A DNA stretch of 64,000 bases from Stackebrandtia endophytica (GTDB lineage: Bacteria > Actinomycetota > Actinomycetes > Mycobacteriales > Micromonosporaceae): contig NZ_VFOW01000001.1 in NCBI RefSeq assembly GCF_006716355.1, positions 5,518,001 to 5,582,000 on the forward strand, in the 5' to 3' direction. Both the position numbers and the translations under genes were made by a program. The notes below the pieces were generated by a model that ran no database searches, had not been told where the DNA came from, and was given only the letters and a program-made list of their open reading frames with translations. Of this stretch, positions 1 to 12,530 are shown in pieces; the first letter of the stretch is position 1; every line of letters starts with the position of its first letter.

Positions 1-1064
1 CCGATGAGCTCCTTGTCGAGGCGGTCCTTGACCATGCGCGCGGTCACCTTGGCGCCCTTGGCCCTCCCGGTCAGGGGCGAGGTGTTGGTGCCGATGGTCA
101 TCGAGATGGCGGGTTCGTCGACGGTGATCAACGGGAGCGGTTGCGGGTTCTCGGCGTCGGCGAGGGTCTCACCGATCATGATCTCGGGGATTCCCGCGAC
201 CGCGATGATGTCGCCGGGCCCGGCCTGTTCGGCGGGCTTGCGTTCCAGCGCCTCGGTCATCAGCAGTTCGGAGATGCGGACGTTGGTCTGGCTGCCGTCG
301 GTGCGGCACCACGTGACCGTCTGTCCTTTACGGATGATTCCCTGGCGGACCCGGCACAGTGCCAACCGACCCAGGAACGGTGAGGCGTCCAAGTTCGTCA
401 CGTGCGCCTGAAGCGGCGAGCCCTCGTCGTACTCCGGCGCCGGAATGGTGCTCAACAACGTGTCGAACAACGGCAACAGATCGGTGCTGTCACTGGGGAT
501 CTCACCGTCGGCGGGTTCGGTCAGCGAGGCGAGGCCGTCCCTGGCGCAGGCGTAGACGATCGGGAAGTCGATCTGGTCCTCGTCGGCGTCCAAATCCAAG
601 AACAGCTCGTAGGTCTCGTCGACCACCTCTTTGATGCGAGCGTCCGGCCGGTCTACCTTGTTGATGACCAGCACGATCGGCATGCGAGCCGACAGGGCCT
701 TGCGCAACACGAAACGGGTCTGCGGCAGCGGCCCCTCGGAGGCGTCGACCAGCAGGACCACACCGTCCACCATCGTCAGGCCGCGCTCGACCTCGCCACC
801 GAAGTCGGCGTGGCCGGGGGTGTCGATGATGTTGATGGTGATGTCCTCACCGGCGGGGGTGCGGTGGCGTACCGCGGTGTTCTTCGCCAGGATGGTGATG
901 CCCTTTTCACGCTCCAGATCCATGGAGTCCATGACCCGGTCGTCTACCGCCGCGCCCTCCCGGAACGCGCCGGCTTGGCGCAGCATGGCGTCGACCAGGG
1001 TTGTCTTACCGTGGTCGACATGGGCGATAATCGCGACATTGCGCAGGTCAGTGCGTTGGGCCAT
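1..1064 (-). CDS. typA: TypA/BipA translational GTPase (3' part outside the window)
   Basis: N-terminal ~354 residues of a ribosome-associated GTPase of the EF-G/LepA class, which acts in stress and ribosome assembly. Reading the minus strand gives G1 [10 protein letters not shown], switch I with GITI, G3 [14 protein letters not shown] and G4 NKVDRPDAR, then the start of domain II. The C-terminal half lies beyond base 1. The start at 1064 gives MAQRTDLRN and is preceded by GGAGG only 2 nt away; an in-frame ATG at 1073 is the alternative. Full-length TypA is about 600-640 residues, so roughly half the gene is visible. No frameshift is seen in this part. Confidence 0.95.
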   Translation of the reverse strand, partial: MAQRTDLRNVAIIAHVDHGKTTLVDAMLRQAGAFREGAAVDDRVMDSMDLEREKGITILAKNTAVRHRTPAGEDITINIIDTPGHADFGGEVERGLTMVDGVVLLVDASEGPLPQTRFVLRKALSARMPIVLVINKVDRPDARIKEVVDETYELFLDLDADEDQIDFPIVYACARDGLASLTEPADGEIPSDSTDLLPLFDTLLSTIPAPEYDEGSPLQAHVTNLDASPFLGRLALCRVRQGIIRKGQTVTWCRTDGSQTNVRISELLMTEALERKPAEQAGPGDIIAVAGIPEIMIGETLADAENPQPLPLITVDEPAISMTIGTNTSPLTGRAKGAKVTARMVKDRLDKELI

Positions 1065-1187
1065 GACCTCCATTGTCGGTTATTCCCGGCAAGCCGTTTT
1101 TAGCGGGCTGGGTGCCGCCGGTCACAGTGGCTTGACCCGGTCGTCGTCGTGGCGCGTGATGATGGGTCAAATAGGGGGCTGACCAGG

Positions 1188-1691
1188 TCAAATCGGGCGG
1201 TGACCGCGCCACCGGAACCGTTGCCGGCTTCCGCCGTCGGGTCCGGTGGGTTCGAGCCGACCGGGTTCGAACCCCAGCCGTTCGTAAAACGCGCGGGCAC
1301 CACCGTGCACCGCCGCCGGATGGTCGACGCCGAACGTCACGACGTCGACGGTGACGGCGGCTTGGACGTCCGCTGAATCGGGCGGGGCGGTGAAACGGCG
1401 CATGGCCTCGGCCACCAGCGATCGGCCGACCCCGGTGCCACGGGCCGCCGTCGCCACCACCAGCCAACCGATGTGAAAGTCGGGGAACCGGCCGCCGAAC
1501 AGCAGGCCACCGTGCAGACCGTCCTCGCCATCGGCCACCAAGGCCCGAGATTTATCCACACGGGACAAAACCGCCGCGTGAAATCCGGGTTCGTCGACCA
1601 TCGGTCCGAACCAGTGCTCGACCTCGGCGGCCAGTTTCAGGAACTCGGGCAGATCCGCCCGGGTGGCCAACCGGATGCCTTCGCCGATCAC
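1188..1691 (-). CDS. GNAT-family N-acetyltransferase
   Basis: 167-residue GCN5-related acetyltransferase. The acetyl-CoA loop is visible as VVATAARGTGVGRSLVAEAM (about residues 78-97), and the C-terminal RAFYERLGFEP is the usual beta6-beta7 signature. It starts with GTG at 1691, overlapping the stop of the esterase gene upstream (GTGA), so the two are translationally coupled and probably one transcript. The substrate cannot be read from sequence; pairing with a carbohydrate esterase suggests small-molecule or sugar chemistry, but that is inference. Confidence 0.85.
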   Translation of the reverse strand: MIGEGIRLATRADLPEFLKLAAEVEHWFGPMVDEPGFHAAVLSRVDKSRALVADGEDGLHGGLLFGGRFPDFHIGWLVVATAARGTGVGRSLVAEAMRRFTAPPDSADVQAAVTVDVVTFGVDHPAAVHGGARAFYERLGFEPGRLEPTGPDGGSRQRFRWRGHRPI

Positions 1692-2650
1692 AGTCGCCGC
1701 AACAGATCCAACTGGATCTCGGTCTGGAACGCCATCCCGCCCTCATGCTCGTTCCACGGCCACACGTCGATCTCGGCTTCGCCACCCCAGTGGTTGTAGG
1801 CGGCGAAGACCGTCGACGGTGGACATGTGGTGTCCCGCAGCGCCACCGAGTATCGCGCCGTCGTCGTGGCTCGCGCCGCGAAGTGCATTCCATCGAAGTA
1901 GGACAGTGTCCGCATGACCCGGTCGGCGTCCAACCGCTGACCCGCGAGGTATTCCACCAGTTCCGGGTAGGGGCCGGTGGAGGCGAGGTCGAGGGCACGC
2001 GAGAAATGGGACAGGAACGGCACGTCGATGAACGCCGCCAGCAGGTCGTTGCGAAGACCGGCGACCGCCTGTGCGATCGCACCGCCTTGGCTGCCACCGG
2101 CGACCACGATGCGGGCCGGGTCGATTCGGTCGTGAGCGGCGGCGACGTCGACGGCCAACACCGCATCGGTGAACAGGCGCCGGTAGTAGTAGGTGTCGGG
2201 GGAGGAGATGCCCTTGGTCATCATCCCGGAGGACTGGGCGTGATCGGTGCCGTGCGGGTCACCGGTGGCGCCGACGGCGGCGCGCGCGGAGGCGCCCTGG
2301 CCCCGCGAGTCCATGACCAGGTTGGCCCAACCGGCCGCCGCCCAGGTCAGGTGCTGGTGGGGCAGCCCTCGCCCGTGCGAGTAGCCCAGGTAGCTGACCA
2401 CACAGCCCGCGATGTCCCCCTTGGGAAGCACCAGCCACGCCCGAACCGGATCACCGTCACCACCGGCGAACTCGACGTCGTCGACGGTGACCAGCGAGAG
2501 TCCCGAGTCGACGCGGGTGAACAGGGGTGCCCCGGCGGCCTCGCGGGCCTGTGCCAGGGTGCCGTCCCAGAATGCGTCGAAATCGGCGGGCTCGTCACGC
2601 TGGGGGCGGTAGGCGCGCAGTTGCTCCAGCGGCATGTCGAACAGGGGCAT
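1688..2650 (-). CDS. CE7 acetylxylan esterase / cephalosporin-C deacetylase family protein
   Basis: 320-residue alpha/beta hydrolase of carbohydrate esterase family 7. The nucleophile elbow is GGSQGG (about residues 186-191). Family hallmarks include the RGQG motif in DSRGQGAS (near residue 115), a long loop with SPDTYYYRRLFTDAV, and the C-terminal catalytic His in NEHEGG. CE7 enzymes deacetylate xylo-oligosaccharides and other small acetylated substrates, usually inside the cell; no signal peptide is seen here, which fits. It is first in a two-gene unit with the acetyltransferase. The exact substrate is not predictable. Confidence 0.88.
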   Translation of the reverse strand: MPLFDMPLEQLRAYRPQRDEPADFDAFWDGTLAQAREAAGAPLFTRVDSGLSLVTVDDVEFAGGDGDPVRAWLVLPKGDIAGCVVSYLGYSHGRGLPHQHLTWAAAGWANLVMDSRGQGASARAAVGATGDPHGTDHAQSSGMMTKGISSPDTYYYRRLFTDAVLAVDVAAAHDRIDPARIVVAGGSQGGAIAQAVAGLRNDLLAAFIDVPFLSHFSRALDLASTGPYPELVEYLAGQRLDADRVMRTLSYFDGMHFAARATTTARYSVALRDTTCPPSTVFAAYNHWGGEAEIDVWPWNEHEGGMAFQTEIQLDLLRRL

Positions 2651-2740
2651 GGTGATGTTTCTATCACCGGTTCTTCGTCACCGGGTATCCGGTGTGATCG
2701 ACTTCGCGACATCGAGGCGCCCGGCGGCGATAATCGACCC

Positions 2741-3454
2741 ATGGGACGATTCGAGCGTCTCGACCGCGCCCGCCCGACGGTGGTGTCCGATCCGGGCTGG
2801 CTGCGGGCGCTGGTCTGGTTGGGATTCCCGTTCGCCGGAGCGATGCTCGTGTGGTTCGCCGGTCAACTGGTGGGGTTGTCGTCCGGTGAGGCGCCGAGGC
2901 CGTTGGCCGTCGTGGTCACCGCCTTTCTGGCGATCCCCGAACCGGCCAGGATCGGCGGTGCGGCCGTCATCGGCGCATTTCTGGGCGCCGGCCTGTCGTT
3001 TCTGGCGCAGTCGGAGAGTCTGACCGTGGTGGTCTCAGCCCGGGACGTGCGGATCCGACGGGGGATCAGCGGTGAACTCCGGATACCCGCCACCGAGGTG
3101 GCCGCGGTGTTCGCCGACGGCACCGATCTGGTGGTACAGGACGCCGCGGGGATGGAACCGGCGCGCGAACGACACGACCTGGCGGTGGGCAGGTTGCGGC
3201 GGGCCTTTCTGGAACACGGGTATCGGTGGAGCGACGACGGCGACCCCCACGCCGGCGACTTCCGTCGATGGTTCGACGGCACGCCCGAACTGCCCGAGCG
3301 GATCAATCGCCTCCTGCGTGATCGTGCCACCGCCTTGCGTCGCTGGACCAACGACCGTTCCGACGCCATCGCCGGGCAACTGCGCACATCGGGTGTCATC
3401 GTCCGCGATCACGACGATGCGCAGTACTGGCGAAAACAGGCCGAACCGCTGTAG
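2741..3454 (+). CDS. YqeB-like membrane protein
   Basis: 237-residue protein. The start at 2741 gives MGRFERLDR; the open frame extends much further upstream, but that part is antisense to the esterase gene. Two hydrophobic segments lie at about residues 25-45 and 65-90, followed by a soluble region resembling a PH-like domain (DVRIRRGISGELRIPATEV) and a basic C-terminal tail. This layout recalls the YqeB family of Gram-positive membrane proteins, whose function is unknown. It converges on the LysR gene with only 3 bp between the stop codons. Family assignment is from memory of the pattern, not a search. Confidence 0.6.
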   Translation: MGRFERLDRARPTVVSDPGWLRALVWLGFPFAGAMLVWFAGQLVGLSSGEAPRPLAVVVTAFLAIPEPARIGGAAVIGAFLGAGLSFLAQSESLTVVVSARDVRIRRGISGELRIPATEVAAVFADGTDLVVQDAAGMEPARERHDLAVGRLRRAFLEHGYRWSDDGDPHAGDFRRWFDGTPELPERINRLLRDRATALRRWTNDRSDAIAGQLRTSGVIVRDHDDAQYWRKQAEPL

Positions 3455-3457
3455 CCG

Positions 3458-4378
3458 CTACGACTCGATGCCGTCCTCGCGGCCGGCCCGCCGCAGGCCG
3501 TCGATCACCGCCTGGATCGTGGGACGATGGGAGCTGCCGCGCCGGGTCAACGCCACCACCTCACGGCCCACCGACGAGTCGGCGATGGACAGAACCACCG
3601 GTCCGGGTGAACCGGTCGTCGGCAACGCCGATTGCGGCAGCACCGTGACACCGTGCCCGGCGGCGACCAGCGCGTTGATGACCGTGTGGTCGGCCGAGCG
3701 GTGCATGATGTCGGGCTCGAACCCCGCTCGGCGGCACAACGACGGAACCAGCCTCCCGAAGTAGCTGTCCGGCTCACCGCTCACCCACGCGTCAGCGGCC
3801 AGTTCGGTGATCGACACCGGCTCCGTCGATCCTGCCAGCCGATGACCGGCTGGAACCACCAGTCGCACCGGGTCGCGGAAGAGGCGGGTCGCCACCAGTT
3901 GTTCCATCGGTCGCAAGGGTGTCGCCTCGTAACGCGGCACGACCGCGATGTCGACCTCCCCGGCGGGTAGCGCGATCAGTGCCTCCTCGGTGTTGAGACT
4001 TCGACACTCGACGCGAAGATTCGGATATCGCGACCGCAGCAGCGTCAACGCCCGCGGGACCACGGTGATGGCGGCCGTCTGAACCGCGGCCAGCCCGACG
4101 GTGCCCGACACCTCGCGACGAGCCCGTTCCACCACTGCGTCGGAACGTTCCACTTCGGCCAGAACCCGTTCCGCCTGGATCGCCAACGCCTCACCGGCCT
4201 CGGTCAGCCGAAGCCCTCGACCGACGCGTTCGGTCAACGGGACACCGAGGCGACGTTGCAGGCTCGCCAGTTGGTGGCTGGCCGCCGACCTGCTCAACCG
4301 CAGCGACTCGGCCGCCGCGGTCAGGGTGCCGCGCAGCCGCAACTGGTGCAGCAGGGCCAACGACGACAACGACAACAT
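3458..4378 (-). CDS. LysR-type transcriptional regulator
   Basis: 306 residues with an N-terminal winged helix-turn-helix (LALLHQLRLRGTLTAAAESL, then SRSAASHQLASLQRRLGVPL) and a type 2 periplasmic-binding-like effector domain from about residue 90. I place the start at 4378 (MLSLSSLALL), the normal LysR N-terminus; the 34 residues available further upstream do not look like protein. It is divergent from the PLP enzyme at 4479 with a 100-bp shared promoter region, the classic LysR arrangement, so the PLP gene is its likely target. The effector is unknown. Confidence 0.9.
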   Translation of the reverse strand: MLSLSSLALLHQLRLRGTLTAAAESLRLSRSAASHQLASLQRRLGVPLTERVGRGLRLTEAGEALAIQAERVLAEVERSDAVVERARREVSGTVGLAAVQTAAITVVPRALTLLRSRYPNLRVECRSLNTEEALIALPAGEVDIAVVPRYEATPLRPMEQLVATRLFRDPVRLVVPAGHRLAGSTEPVSITELAADAWVSGEPDSYFGRLVPSLCRRAGFEPDIMHRSADHTVINALVAAGHGVTVLPQSALPTTGSPGPVVLSIADSSVGREVVALTRRGSSHRPTIQAVIDGLRRAGREDGIES

Positions 4379-4478
4379 TGGTGAACTGTATCGAACGGTG
4401 ACCGGTGGAAAGTTGAGCTTGTCGCACCCACGAGTCGTTGTTTGACTGGTCGTAGTGCGAACTTCGAAGGGAATGAAC

Positions 4479-5699
4479 ATGACGACGGGTCTGCCCTACG
4501 CCTCCGGGGCGATACTGAGCGACACCTCCGACCACCTGCGCAAACTCAACCGTGCCTGGCAGCACATCGGCCGCCGCCGGGCCGCCGGCCTGCCGCTGTA
4601 CAACCTCAGCGGCCTGGAACGGGGCCTACCGCTGCCGTCGGACCTGGACGACTGGTTGCTGGATGACGAATGGGCCGGTGCCCTGTGTGTCGACCAGATC
4701 CGGCGACACGGTCTGGAGCACCTGGGCGGCGACGCCGACACCCATGACATCGCCGTCACCAACCGGTTGACCGCCGCATTGTTCGCCGCGGCCCAGGTGA
4801 TCGTGACGCCCGGTTCGACCGTTGTCGGGGTGTCACCGTCCTACAGTCACCCCGCGGTGGTCCGGGCGGTGCGGGACGCCGGTGGGCGCCTGGTCGAGAC
4901 CGTCGGCGCCGACGCCGGGATCAGCGCCATCGCCGAACACGACGACGTCTCGGTGGTGGTGGTGACCCGGCTCGCCGTCACCTACGACGCGTTGTCCACG
5001 TCGGACTTGCATCGCATCGTCGCGGCCGCCCATGACGCCGGGGCGCTGGTCCTCATCGACGACGCCGGAGGAGCCCGAGTCGGCCCGGCGATCCTCGACC
5101 AGCCCAAGACCCTTGAGTTCGGGGCCGATCTGGGCGCCACCGGATTGGACAAGTACGGCGTCAGCGGTCCCCGCGTCGGCTTGCTCGGCGGACGCACCGA
5201 CCTGGTCTCCAAGGCCAGGGCGCGGGCCTTCGAACTCGGTAGCGAGTGTCGACCGGTGCTTTACCCGGCGGTCGTTCGTAGTCTGTCGGAGTATCACCCG
5301 CAGCGGGTGCGTGACCTGGTCGAGTCGACGAAGGTCGTCGGTCGGCGACTGGCGGAGCGACTCGGCGACTGGGTGGAGGAGACGCCGTTCATCACCCGCC
5401 TCCCCGGAGAGGGGATTCTGGCCGAACTGCGCCGTCGCGGTGGTTCCTCGACGCCGATGGCTCCGATCGAGGCCACCGCCGCGCTGGCCATGCATCTGTT
5501 GTCGGAGTATGGATATCTGACCGTCCACTTCGCCGGGTTGCCGCCGGGAACCGATGCGCTGCTGGTGAAGTTCCTTCCCCCGGAGACCATCGAGGAGATC
5601 GGCGGACCCGACGCGTTCGCTCGGGCGGTGGACGAGTCGTTGACTGCCGTCGCCGATCGGATCGGTGACATCGAACAGGTTGAGGCCCTCATCCGGTGA
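4479..5699 (+). CDS. PLP-dependent fold-type I enzyme (SelA/DgaE-like)
   Basis: 406-residue PLP enzyme. The cofactor Asp is in LVLIDDAGGARV (about residues 192-203), and the Schiff-base Lys is probably in ATGLDKYGVSGPRVG (about residue 226). The overall pattern resembles the SelA/DgaE group (selenocysteine synthase-like lyases) more than classical aminotransferases. The start at 4479 has AGGG 7 nt upstream; MRTSKGMN at 4455 is an alternative. Divergently oriented from a LysR gene that probably controls it. Substrate unknown. Confidence 0.7.
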   Translation: MTTGLPYASGAILSDTSDHLRKLNRAWQHIGRRRAAGLPLYNLSGLERGLPLPSDLDDWLLDDEWAGALCVDQIRRHGLEHLGGDADTHDIAVTNRLTAALFAAAQVIVTPGSTVVGVSPSYSHPAVVRAVRDAGGRLVETVGADAGISAIAEHDDVSVVVVTRLAVTYDALSTSDLHRIVAAAHDAGALVLIDDAGGARVGPAILDQPKTLEFGADLGATGLDKYGVSGPRVGLLGGRTDLVSKARARAFELGSECRPVLYPAVVRSLSEYHPQRVRDLVESTKVVGRRLAERLGDWVEETPFITRLPGEGILAELRRRGGSSTPMAPIEATAALAMHLLSEYGYLTVHFAGLPPGTDALLVKFLPPETIEEIGGPDAFARAVDESLTAVADRIGDIEQVEALIR

Positions 5700-5704
5700 T
5701 CCTC

Positions 5705-5734
5705 CGTGCCCGACTCGGCGACGGGTCGGGCACG
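5705..5734. terminator. Bidirectional terminator between convergent genes
   Basis: A perfect 10-bp inverted repeat, CGTGCCCGAC / GTCGGGCACG, with a 10-nt loop fills the 42-bp gap between the convergent PLP-enzyme and metallo-hydrolase genes. No strong T-tract follows on either side, which is common in high-GC actinomycetes. Confidence 0.75.
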
Positions 5735-5741
5735 ACCTCGT

Positions 5742-6392
5742 TCACCAGCCGCGCTCGCGCCACTGCGCCAGCTGCGGACGTTCGGATCCCAGGGTGGTGT
5801 CGTCACCGTGGCCGGGATGAATCACGGTGTCGTCGGGAAACCGGTCGAACAGTTTGGTGACGACATCGTTGAACAGACTGGTGAAATCGTCGGGATTGGT
5901 CGTGCGGCCGACACCTCCGGGGAACAGACTGTCCCCTGTGAACACGTGATCCGGTCCATCTGGATTGGACAAATGGAGTGCGATACCGCCCGGTGTGTGC
6001 CCCACCAGATGAATGACCTTCAGTGATATTCCGCCGACCGTTATCGTGTCGCCGTCGGCGACGGTCTCGGTGACTACCGGAATCGCTGCGGCGTCGTCGG
6101 CGTGTGCCAGCGACCTGGCGCCGCCGGCCTCCACCACGGCCTTGAGTGCCCCCACGTGATCTCCGTGTCGATGAGTGGTAACCACTGTGGACAAGGCTGC
6201 CGCGTCGGCATTCGCCAGGATCCGGTCGGGTGAGTCGGCGGCATCGATCAGCAACTGTCCACCGGTGTCGCGGCACCTCAGCAGATACACGTTGTTGTCC
6301 ATGCCGCCGACGGAGAACTTAGTCAGGTCGACGCCGGGAATCGTGAGCGTGGCGGCCGGTCCGTCGGGTGTCACATGTGGGAAAGAGTTCAT
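5742..6392 (-). CDS. Metallo-beta-lactamase-fold hydrolase (glyoxalase II-like)
   Basis: 216 residues. The metal site THRHGDH lies at about residue 71, with downstream ligands in GHTPGG, FTGDSLF and HPGHG, the normal order of a two-metal MBL hydrolase. I chose the start at 6392 (MNSFPHVTPDG); the upstream extension is Arg-rich and unlike protein. Such enzymes hydrolyse thioesters or related bonds, but the specific substrate is not evident. Convergent with the PLP enzyme. Confidence 0.85.
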   Translation of the reverse strand: MNSFPHVTPDGPAATLTIPGVDLTKFSVGGMDNNVYLLRCRDTGGQLLIDAADSPDRILANADAAALSTVVTTHRHGDHVGALKAVVEAGGARSLAHADDAAAIPVVTETVADGDTITVGGISLKVIHLVGHTPGGIALHLSNPDGPDHVFTGDSLFPGGVGRTTNPDDFTSLFNDVVTKLFDRFPDDTVIHPGHGDDTTLGSERPQLAQWRERGW

Positions 6393-6677
6393 ACCGCTCA
6401 ACACCTGTCTGATCGTGGGATGGTGACGGCGGGTTCTAGGTCGCCGTTCGGCGGTGCGCCGCGGAGCACCGAACCTCACCCGACGCGGGTCGCGTCGAAT
6501 CCGCCGCCAACCGCCCCGTCGCTCAACCCGTGGGGGCGTTGAGGCGTGCGCTCAACCCGCTAGATCGGGTCGAGTAGGTGAAACCGGCTTGCCCGAAACC
6601 CTGACACAGCTTAGCCTCATAGGCGTCATCACCCGGATGACGACATGCTCGGTGGGACCCGAAGGGAGGTGGCTTGT

Positions 6678-6773
6678 ATGCCGCAGTTTGCCCCCACGGC
6701 GGGGCGATGTCCTGTCGGCCGCATCGGTATATCCGTCATGGCCACCGAACCAGTGCTGGTCTCCACTCCCTGA
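6678..6773 (+). CDS. Possible 31-residue small ORF upstream of rsgA
   Basis: In the 417-bp gap between the MBL gene and rsgA, an ATG at 6678 follows a good ribosome binding site (GGGAGG, spacer about 8 nt) and opens a 31-codon frame with residues MPQFAPTAGRCPVG near its start. It ends 36 bp before rsgA. I do not recognise it. The rest of the gap shows nothing else I can name. Confidence 0.3.
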   Translation: MPQFAPTAGRCPVGRIGISVMATEPVLVSTP

Positions 6774-6809
6774 GGTCACGGCACTGCATCACTGAGAAAA
6801 GGTGTCAAG

Positions 6810-7895
6810 TTGACCACGTCATTGGCGTCCCTTGGCTGGGACGCGAAGTTCGAAGCCGCGTATCAACGTTTTGATCGTCGCGGGAACCGGCCCGGCCGGA
6901 TCGCCCGAGTCGACCGGGGCGTGTGCACGGTGCTGACCGCCACCGGCACGATTCGCGCCAGTCTCGCCGGCCGCATGTTGGGTTTGATCGCCAAGGATCC
7001 ACTGGCGATGCCGAGCGTCGGCGACTGGGCGGCGATTCGGCGCTGGGACGACGACCGCTACACCATCGAGGCGGTCCTGCCCCGACGCAGTGCGATCGTG
7101 CGGATGACGGCCGGAAAGGCCGCCGAGGGCCAGGCCATCGCCGCCAACGCCGACACCGTCGCCGTCGTCGAATCCCTCGACCCGGACCCCGATCCGGGAC
7201 GCATCGAGAGATTGATGGCATTGGCGCATGAGTCGGGTGCGACGCCACTGTTGTTGCTGACCAAGGCCGACACCGTCGCCGACCTCGACCTGCTGATCGC
7301 CGATCTGACGACCGCCGCGCCGCCGGGAACCGAGGTCCTGGCTGTCAGCTCACACACCGGCCTCGGCCTGGACCGGTTGCGGGAGTACGTGGCCGAGGGG
7401 CGAACGCTGGCGTTGATCGGAGCCTCCGGCGCCGGAAAGTCCACTTTGGTGAACACTGTGGTCGGTGCCGACGTCATGGCCACCCGCCGACTGCGGGCCG
7501 ACGGGCGCGGTCGACACACCACGTCATACCGCGCGATGGTCCCGATCCCCGGCGGGGGAGTCATCTTGGACACGCCGGGGCTGCGAGCGGTTGGACTGTT
7601 CGATCGCCGCCCCGGCGACTCCGCCACCCCCGTCGACGGACTGGCCAAGGCGTTCGAGGATCTCGAACGGTTGGCGGCGTCCTGCCGCTTCACCGACTGC
7701 CGACACGAGGCCGAACCCGACTGCGCCGTTCAGGCGGCGGTCGAGATCGGGGACCTGACCGTCCGCCGACTGGAAAACTGGCGAAAACTGCAACGCGAAC
7801 AGTCCCGGGAACGTGCTCGTGTCTCCGCCCGCACCAAGCAGGGACGCAAGATGTTGGCGATTCACGGCCGTCGATCCCGCAACACCTGGGAGTGA
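6810..7895 (+). CDS. rsgA: Ribosome small-subunit-dependent GTPase RsgA
   Basis: 361-residue circularly permuted GTPase that helps 30S maturation. Domain order: N-terminal OB fold (about residues 30-105), then G4 TKAD (about 151), G1 GASGAGKST (about 206-214), G3 DTPG, and a C-terminal zinc motif (CRFTDCRHEAEPDC). The permuted order G4-G1-G3 defines the family. Translation starts at TTG 6810, with AAAGG about 7-8 nt upstream. Transcribed alone or with the small ORF at 6678. Confidence 0.95.
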   Translation: MTTSLASLGWDAKFEAAYQRFDRRGNRPGRIARVDRGVCTVLTATGTIRASLAGRMLGLIAKDPLAMPSVGDWAAIRRWDDDRYTIEAVLPRRSAIVRMTAGKAAEGQAIAANADTVAVVESLDPDPDPGRIERLMALAHESGATPLLLLTKADTVADLDLLIADLTTAAPPGTEVLAVSSHTGLGLDRLREYVAEGRTLALIGASGAGKSTLVNTVVGADVMATRRLRADGRGRHTTSYRAMVPIPGGGVILDTPGLRAVGLFDRRPGDSATPVDGLAKAFEDLERLAASCRFTDCRHEAEPDCAVQAAVEIGDLTVRRLENWRKLQREQSRERARVSARTKQGRKMLAIHGRRSRNTWE

Positions 7896-8043
7896 CGCCG
7901 TCGCCGTGATGGCATCCCATTTCGGTCACCGGATCGGACAACTCGGCCCAACCCGCCGAAACCGTGCGCGCGTTCAACTGACAAACTCTGGCGTCGATCC
8001 CGTCCGTGGTCGATTCGACGCGCTCAAGGAGTAGTTGAAACCT

Positions 8044-9348
8044 ATGAACCCGATGCTGTGGTCGGTGGGGTTGCCGGTGGCGGCCGCTGCGGCATACCTG
8101 GTGCTGGGGTGGCGCAACACCACCAGATGGTTCGCCGTGATGGCCGGTGGCGCAACTCTGATCTGGTCGGCGACCACCGTCGCGCTGTCGTCTCCGCAGA
8201 GCCCGCACCACGCCTCGGCGTTGTTCGTTCTCGCGATCAGCGCCGCCGCCGTACTGGCGTTCCTAGCCCTGCCCGCCCGCATCGACGCCGAGCTCGCCGA
8301 CCAGAAGATGGGGGATCGCGCGGCGGCCTGGAGCGCTGCCCTGACCGTCAGCCTGCTGGCGGTCGCCATCCTCACGGTCACCGTGACCGACCTGGGACTG
8401 AGCTGGCTGGTGCTGACGGCCGGGATCATCCCGACCGCCGCGCTGATGACCTACCAACGCACCCCCTCGGGTCGCCGGGCCGCCCGACGCCTGGTGCGTG
8501 CGAGTGTCCCCACCACGCTGGGCGGACTCGTCGCGGTCGTCCTGTACTGGTTCGGTGAGCCCTCGGCGATGGCGATGCTGCTGCTGGGCGCGGTCCTCAT
8601 CGCTCACGCCGTGGCGATGCCCGCCGCACTCGCCCGCACCGGAGTGATGAGCCAACTGCCGTCGCCGTCACCGATTCTCGTCTTCGTCACGGTGCCCGCC
8701 GCCGCCGCAGCCGTGGTGGTCCGCTGGAGCGGCCAGGCCGCGTTCGTCCTGGGCGTCACCGGGGTCCGGACCTTCCTTCTGGTGACGGGAATCGTCATTC
8801 TGTTGGCGGCGACCGCCGCGATGCTGTGGAGCCGCGATCTTCGCAGCCTGTTGGGCTACGCCGGCTGCGCCAACGGCGGATTCGCGGTGCTGCTGGCGGC
8901 CGCCGGCCCCGCCTCCGGCAACCTGGTCGCCGGTTACCTGCTCGCCTTCGGGGCGATCGCGGCCGCGCTGTTGATCGCCACCGCCGACGTGGTCACGGTG
9001 GTCGGTTCGAGTGACCTGCGGCTGGTCGGCGGCTGGTCGGGACGCAGCCGTCCGCACGCGACGGTGATGACCGTCGCGCTGGCCGCGTTGGCCGGAATAC
9101 CGATCTGGGGTGTGTGGTTGTCGACGTTCGAGCAGTGGGGTGGTGTCACCCCGCTGGTCGGCTTCGCCGCCGTCGTCATGGCGGCCGCGGTGTTCATGGC
9201 CGGTCGTCGGATCCTCGGGCAGGCCGCGGCACATCCGCATCTGGCGTCGCGTCGGTTGGCCGAACCACCGGCGGGACTGCCGGTCATGACCGCCGGAGTC
9301 GGTGCCTCGGTGCTGCTGGTGGTCACCGGATCGGTCTGGCTGGTGTGA
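8044..9348 (+). CDS. Orphan NuoN/MrpD-like multispanning membrane protein
   Basis: About 434 residues with roughly 12 hydrophobic segments. Around residues 255-290 there is RDLRSLLGYAGCANGGFAVL, which resembles the conserved helix of NuoN/NuoM/MrpD proton-translocating subunits. Later, HATVMTVALAALAGIPIWG resembles the following antiporter-type helix. No other complex I, Mrp or hydrogenase genes are nearby. Charged residues in the membrane appear sparse. AAGGAG at 8026-8031 suits either TTG 8035 or ATG 8044; I list the ATG. Homology is inferred from pattern only. Confidence 0.5.
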   Translation: MNPMLWSVGLPVAAAAAYLVLGWRNTTRWFAVMAGGATLIWSATTVALSSPQSPHHASALFVLAISAAAVLAFLALPARIDAELADQKMGDRAAAWSAALTVSLLAVAILTVTVTDLGLSWLVLTAGIIPTAALMTYQRTPSGRRAARRLVRASVPTTLGGLVAVVLYWFGEPSAMAMLLLGAVLIAHAVAMPAALARTGVMSQLPSPSPILVFVTVPAAAAAVVVRWSGQAAFVLGVTGVRTFLLVTGIVILLAATAAMLWSRDLRSLLGYAGCANGGFAVLLAAAGPASGNLVAGYLLAFGAIAAALLIATADVVTVVGSSDLRLVGGWSGRSRPHATVMTVALAALAGIPIWGVWLSTFEQWGGVTPLVGFAAVVMAAAVFMAGRRILGQAAAHPHLASRRLAEPPAGLPVMTAGVGASVLLVVTGSVWLV

Positions 9349-9484
9349 TTCGAATCGCCGTATCCGGTCCGCGGTGAGCGTGGCGACCCGGTTGTGCGGC
9401 TCCGGGGACACCCAAATCGGTGAGTAGGCTCGATGCGGGCCGGTGAGCGATGCCGCCGAATGTCATACCTGGGGGATAGGTTTC

Positions 9485-9498
9485 CGAACGTGCGTGAG
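9485..9498. promoter_or_regulatory. Weak candidate LexA (SOS) box upstream of uvrA
   Basis: CGAAC gtgc GTGAG, about 126 bp before the uvrA start. The left half-site matches the actinobacterial LexA consensus (CGAAC-N4-GTTYG) exactly; the right half matches at 3 of 5 positions. uvrA is an SOS gene in relatives. The remaining 275 bp between the membrane protein and uvrA show nothing else clear. Confidence 0.25.
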
Positions 9499-9623
9499 TC
9501 AAACCAGCTGCCAATACGACGTGACCAGGGCCCACGTCCAGTCGATCACCCGCATTCGTCCGGCGGTCGTGCGCCGGTGACCGGGTCCGATCAAAGCCAG
9601 TACCACCGATGCGAGGCCGGCCT

Positions 9624-12491
<2,868 letters not shown>

Positions 12492-12530
12492 TCCGTCAGA
12501 TCGCGCGAATCCAACGGCGATAGGGCGAAA

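Noticed and set aside
1065-1187. Twice-occurring GGTCAAAT upstream of typA
   Set aside because: Short and only two copies; could be chance, no regulator recognised.
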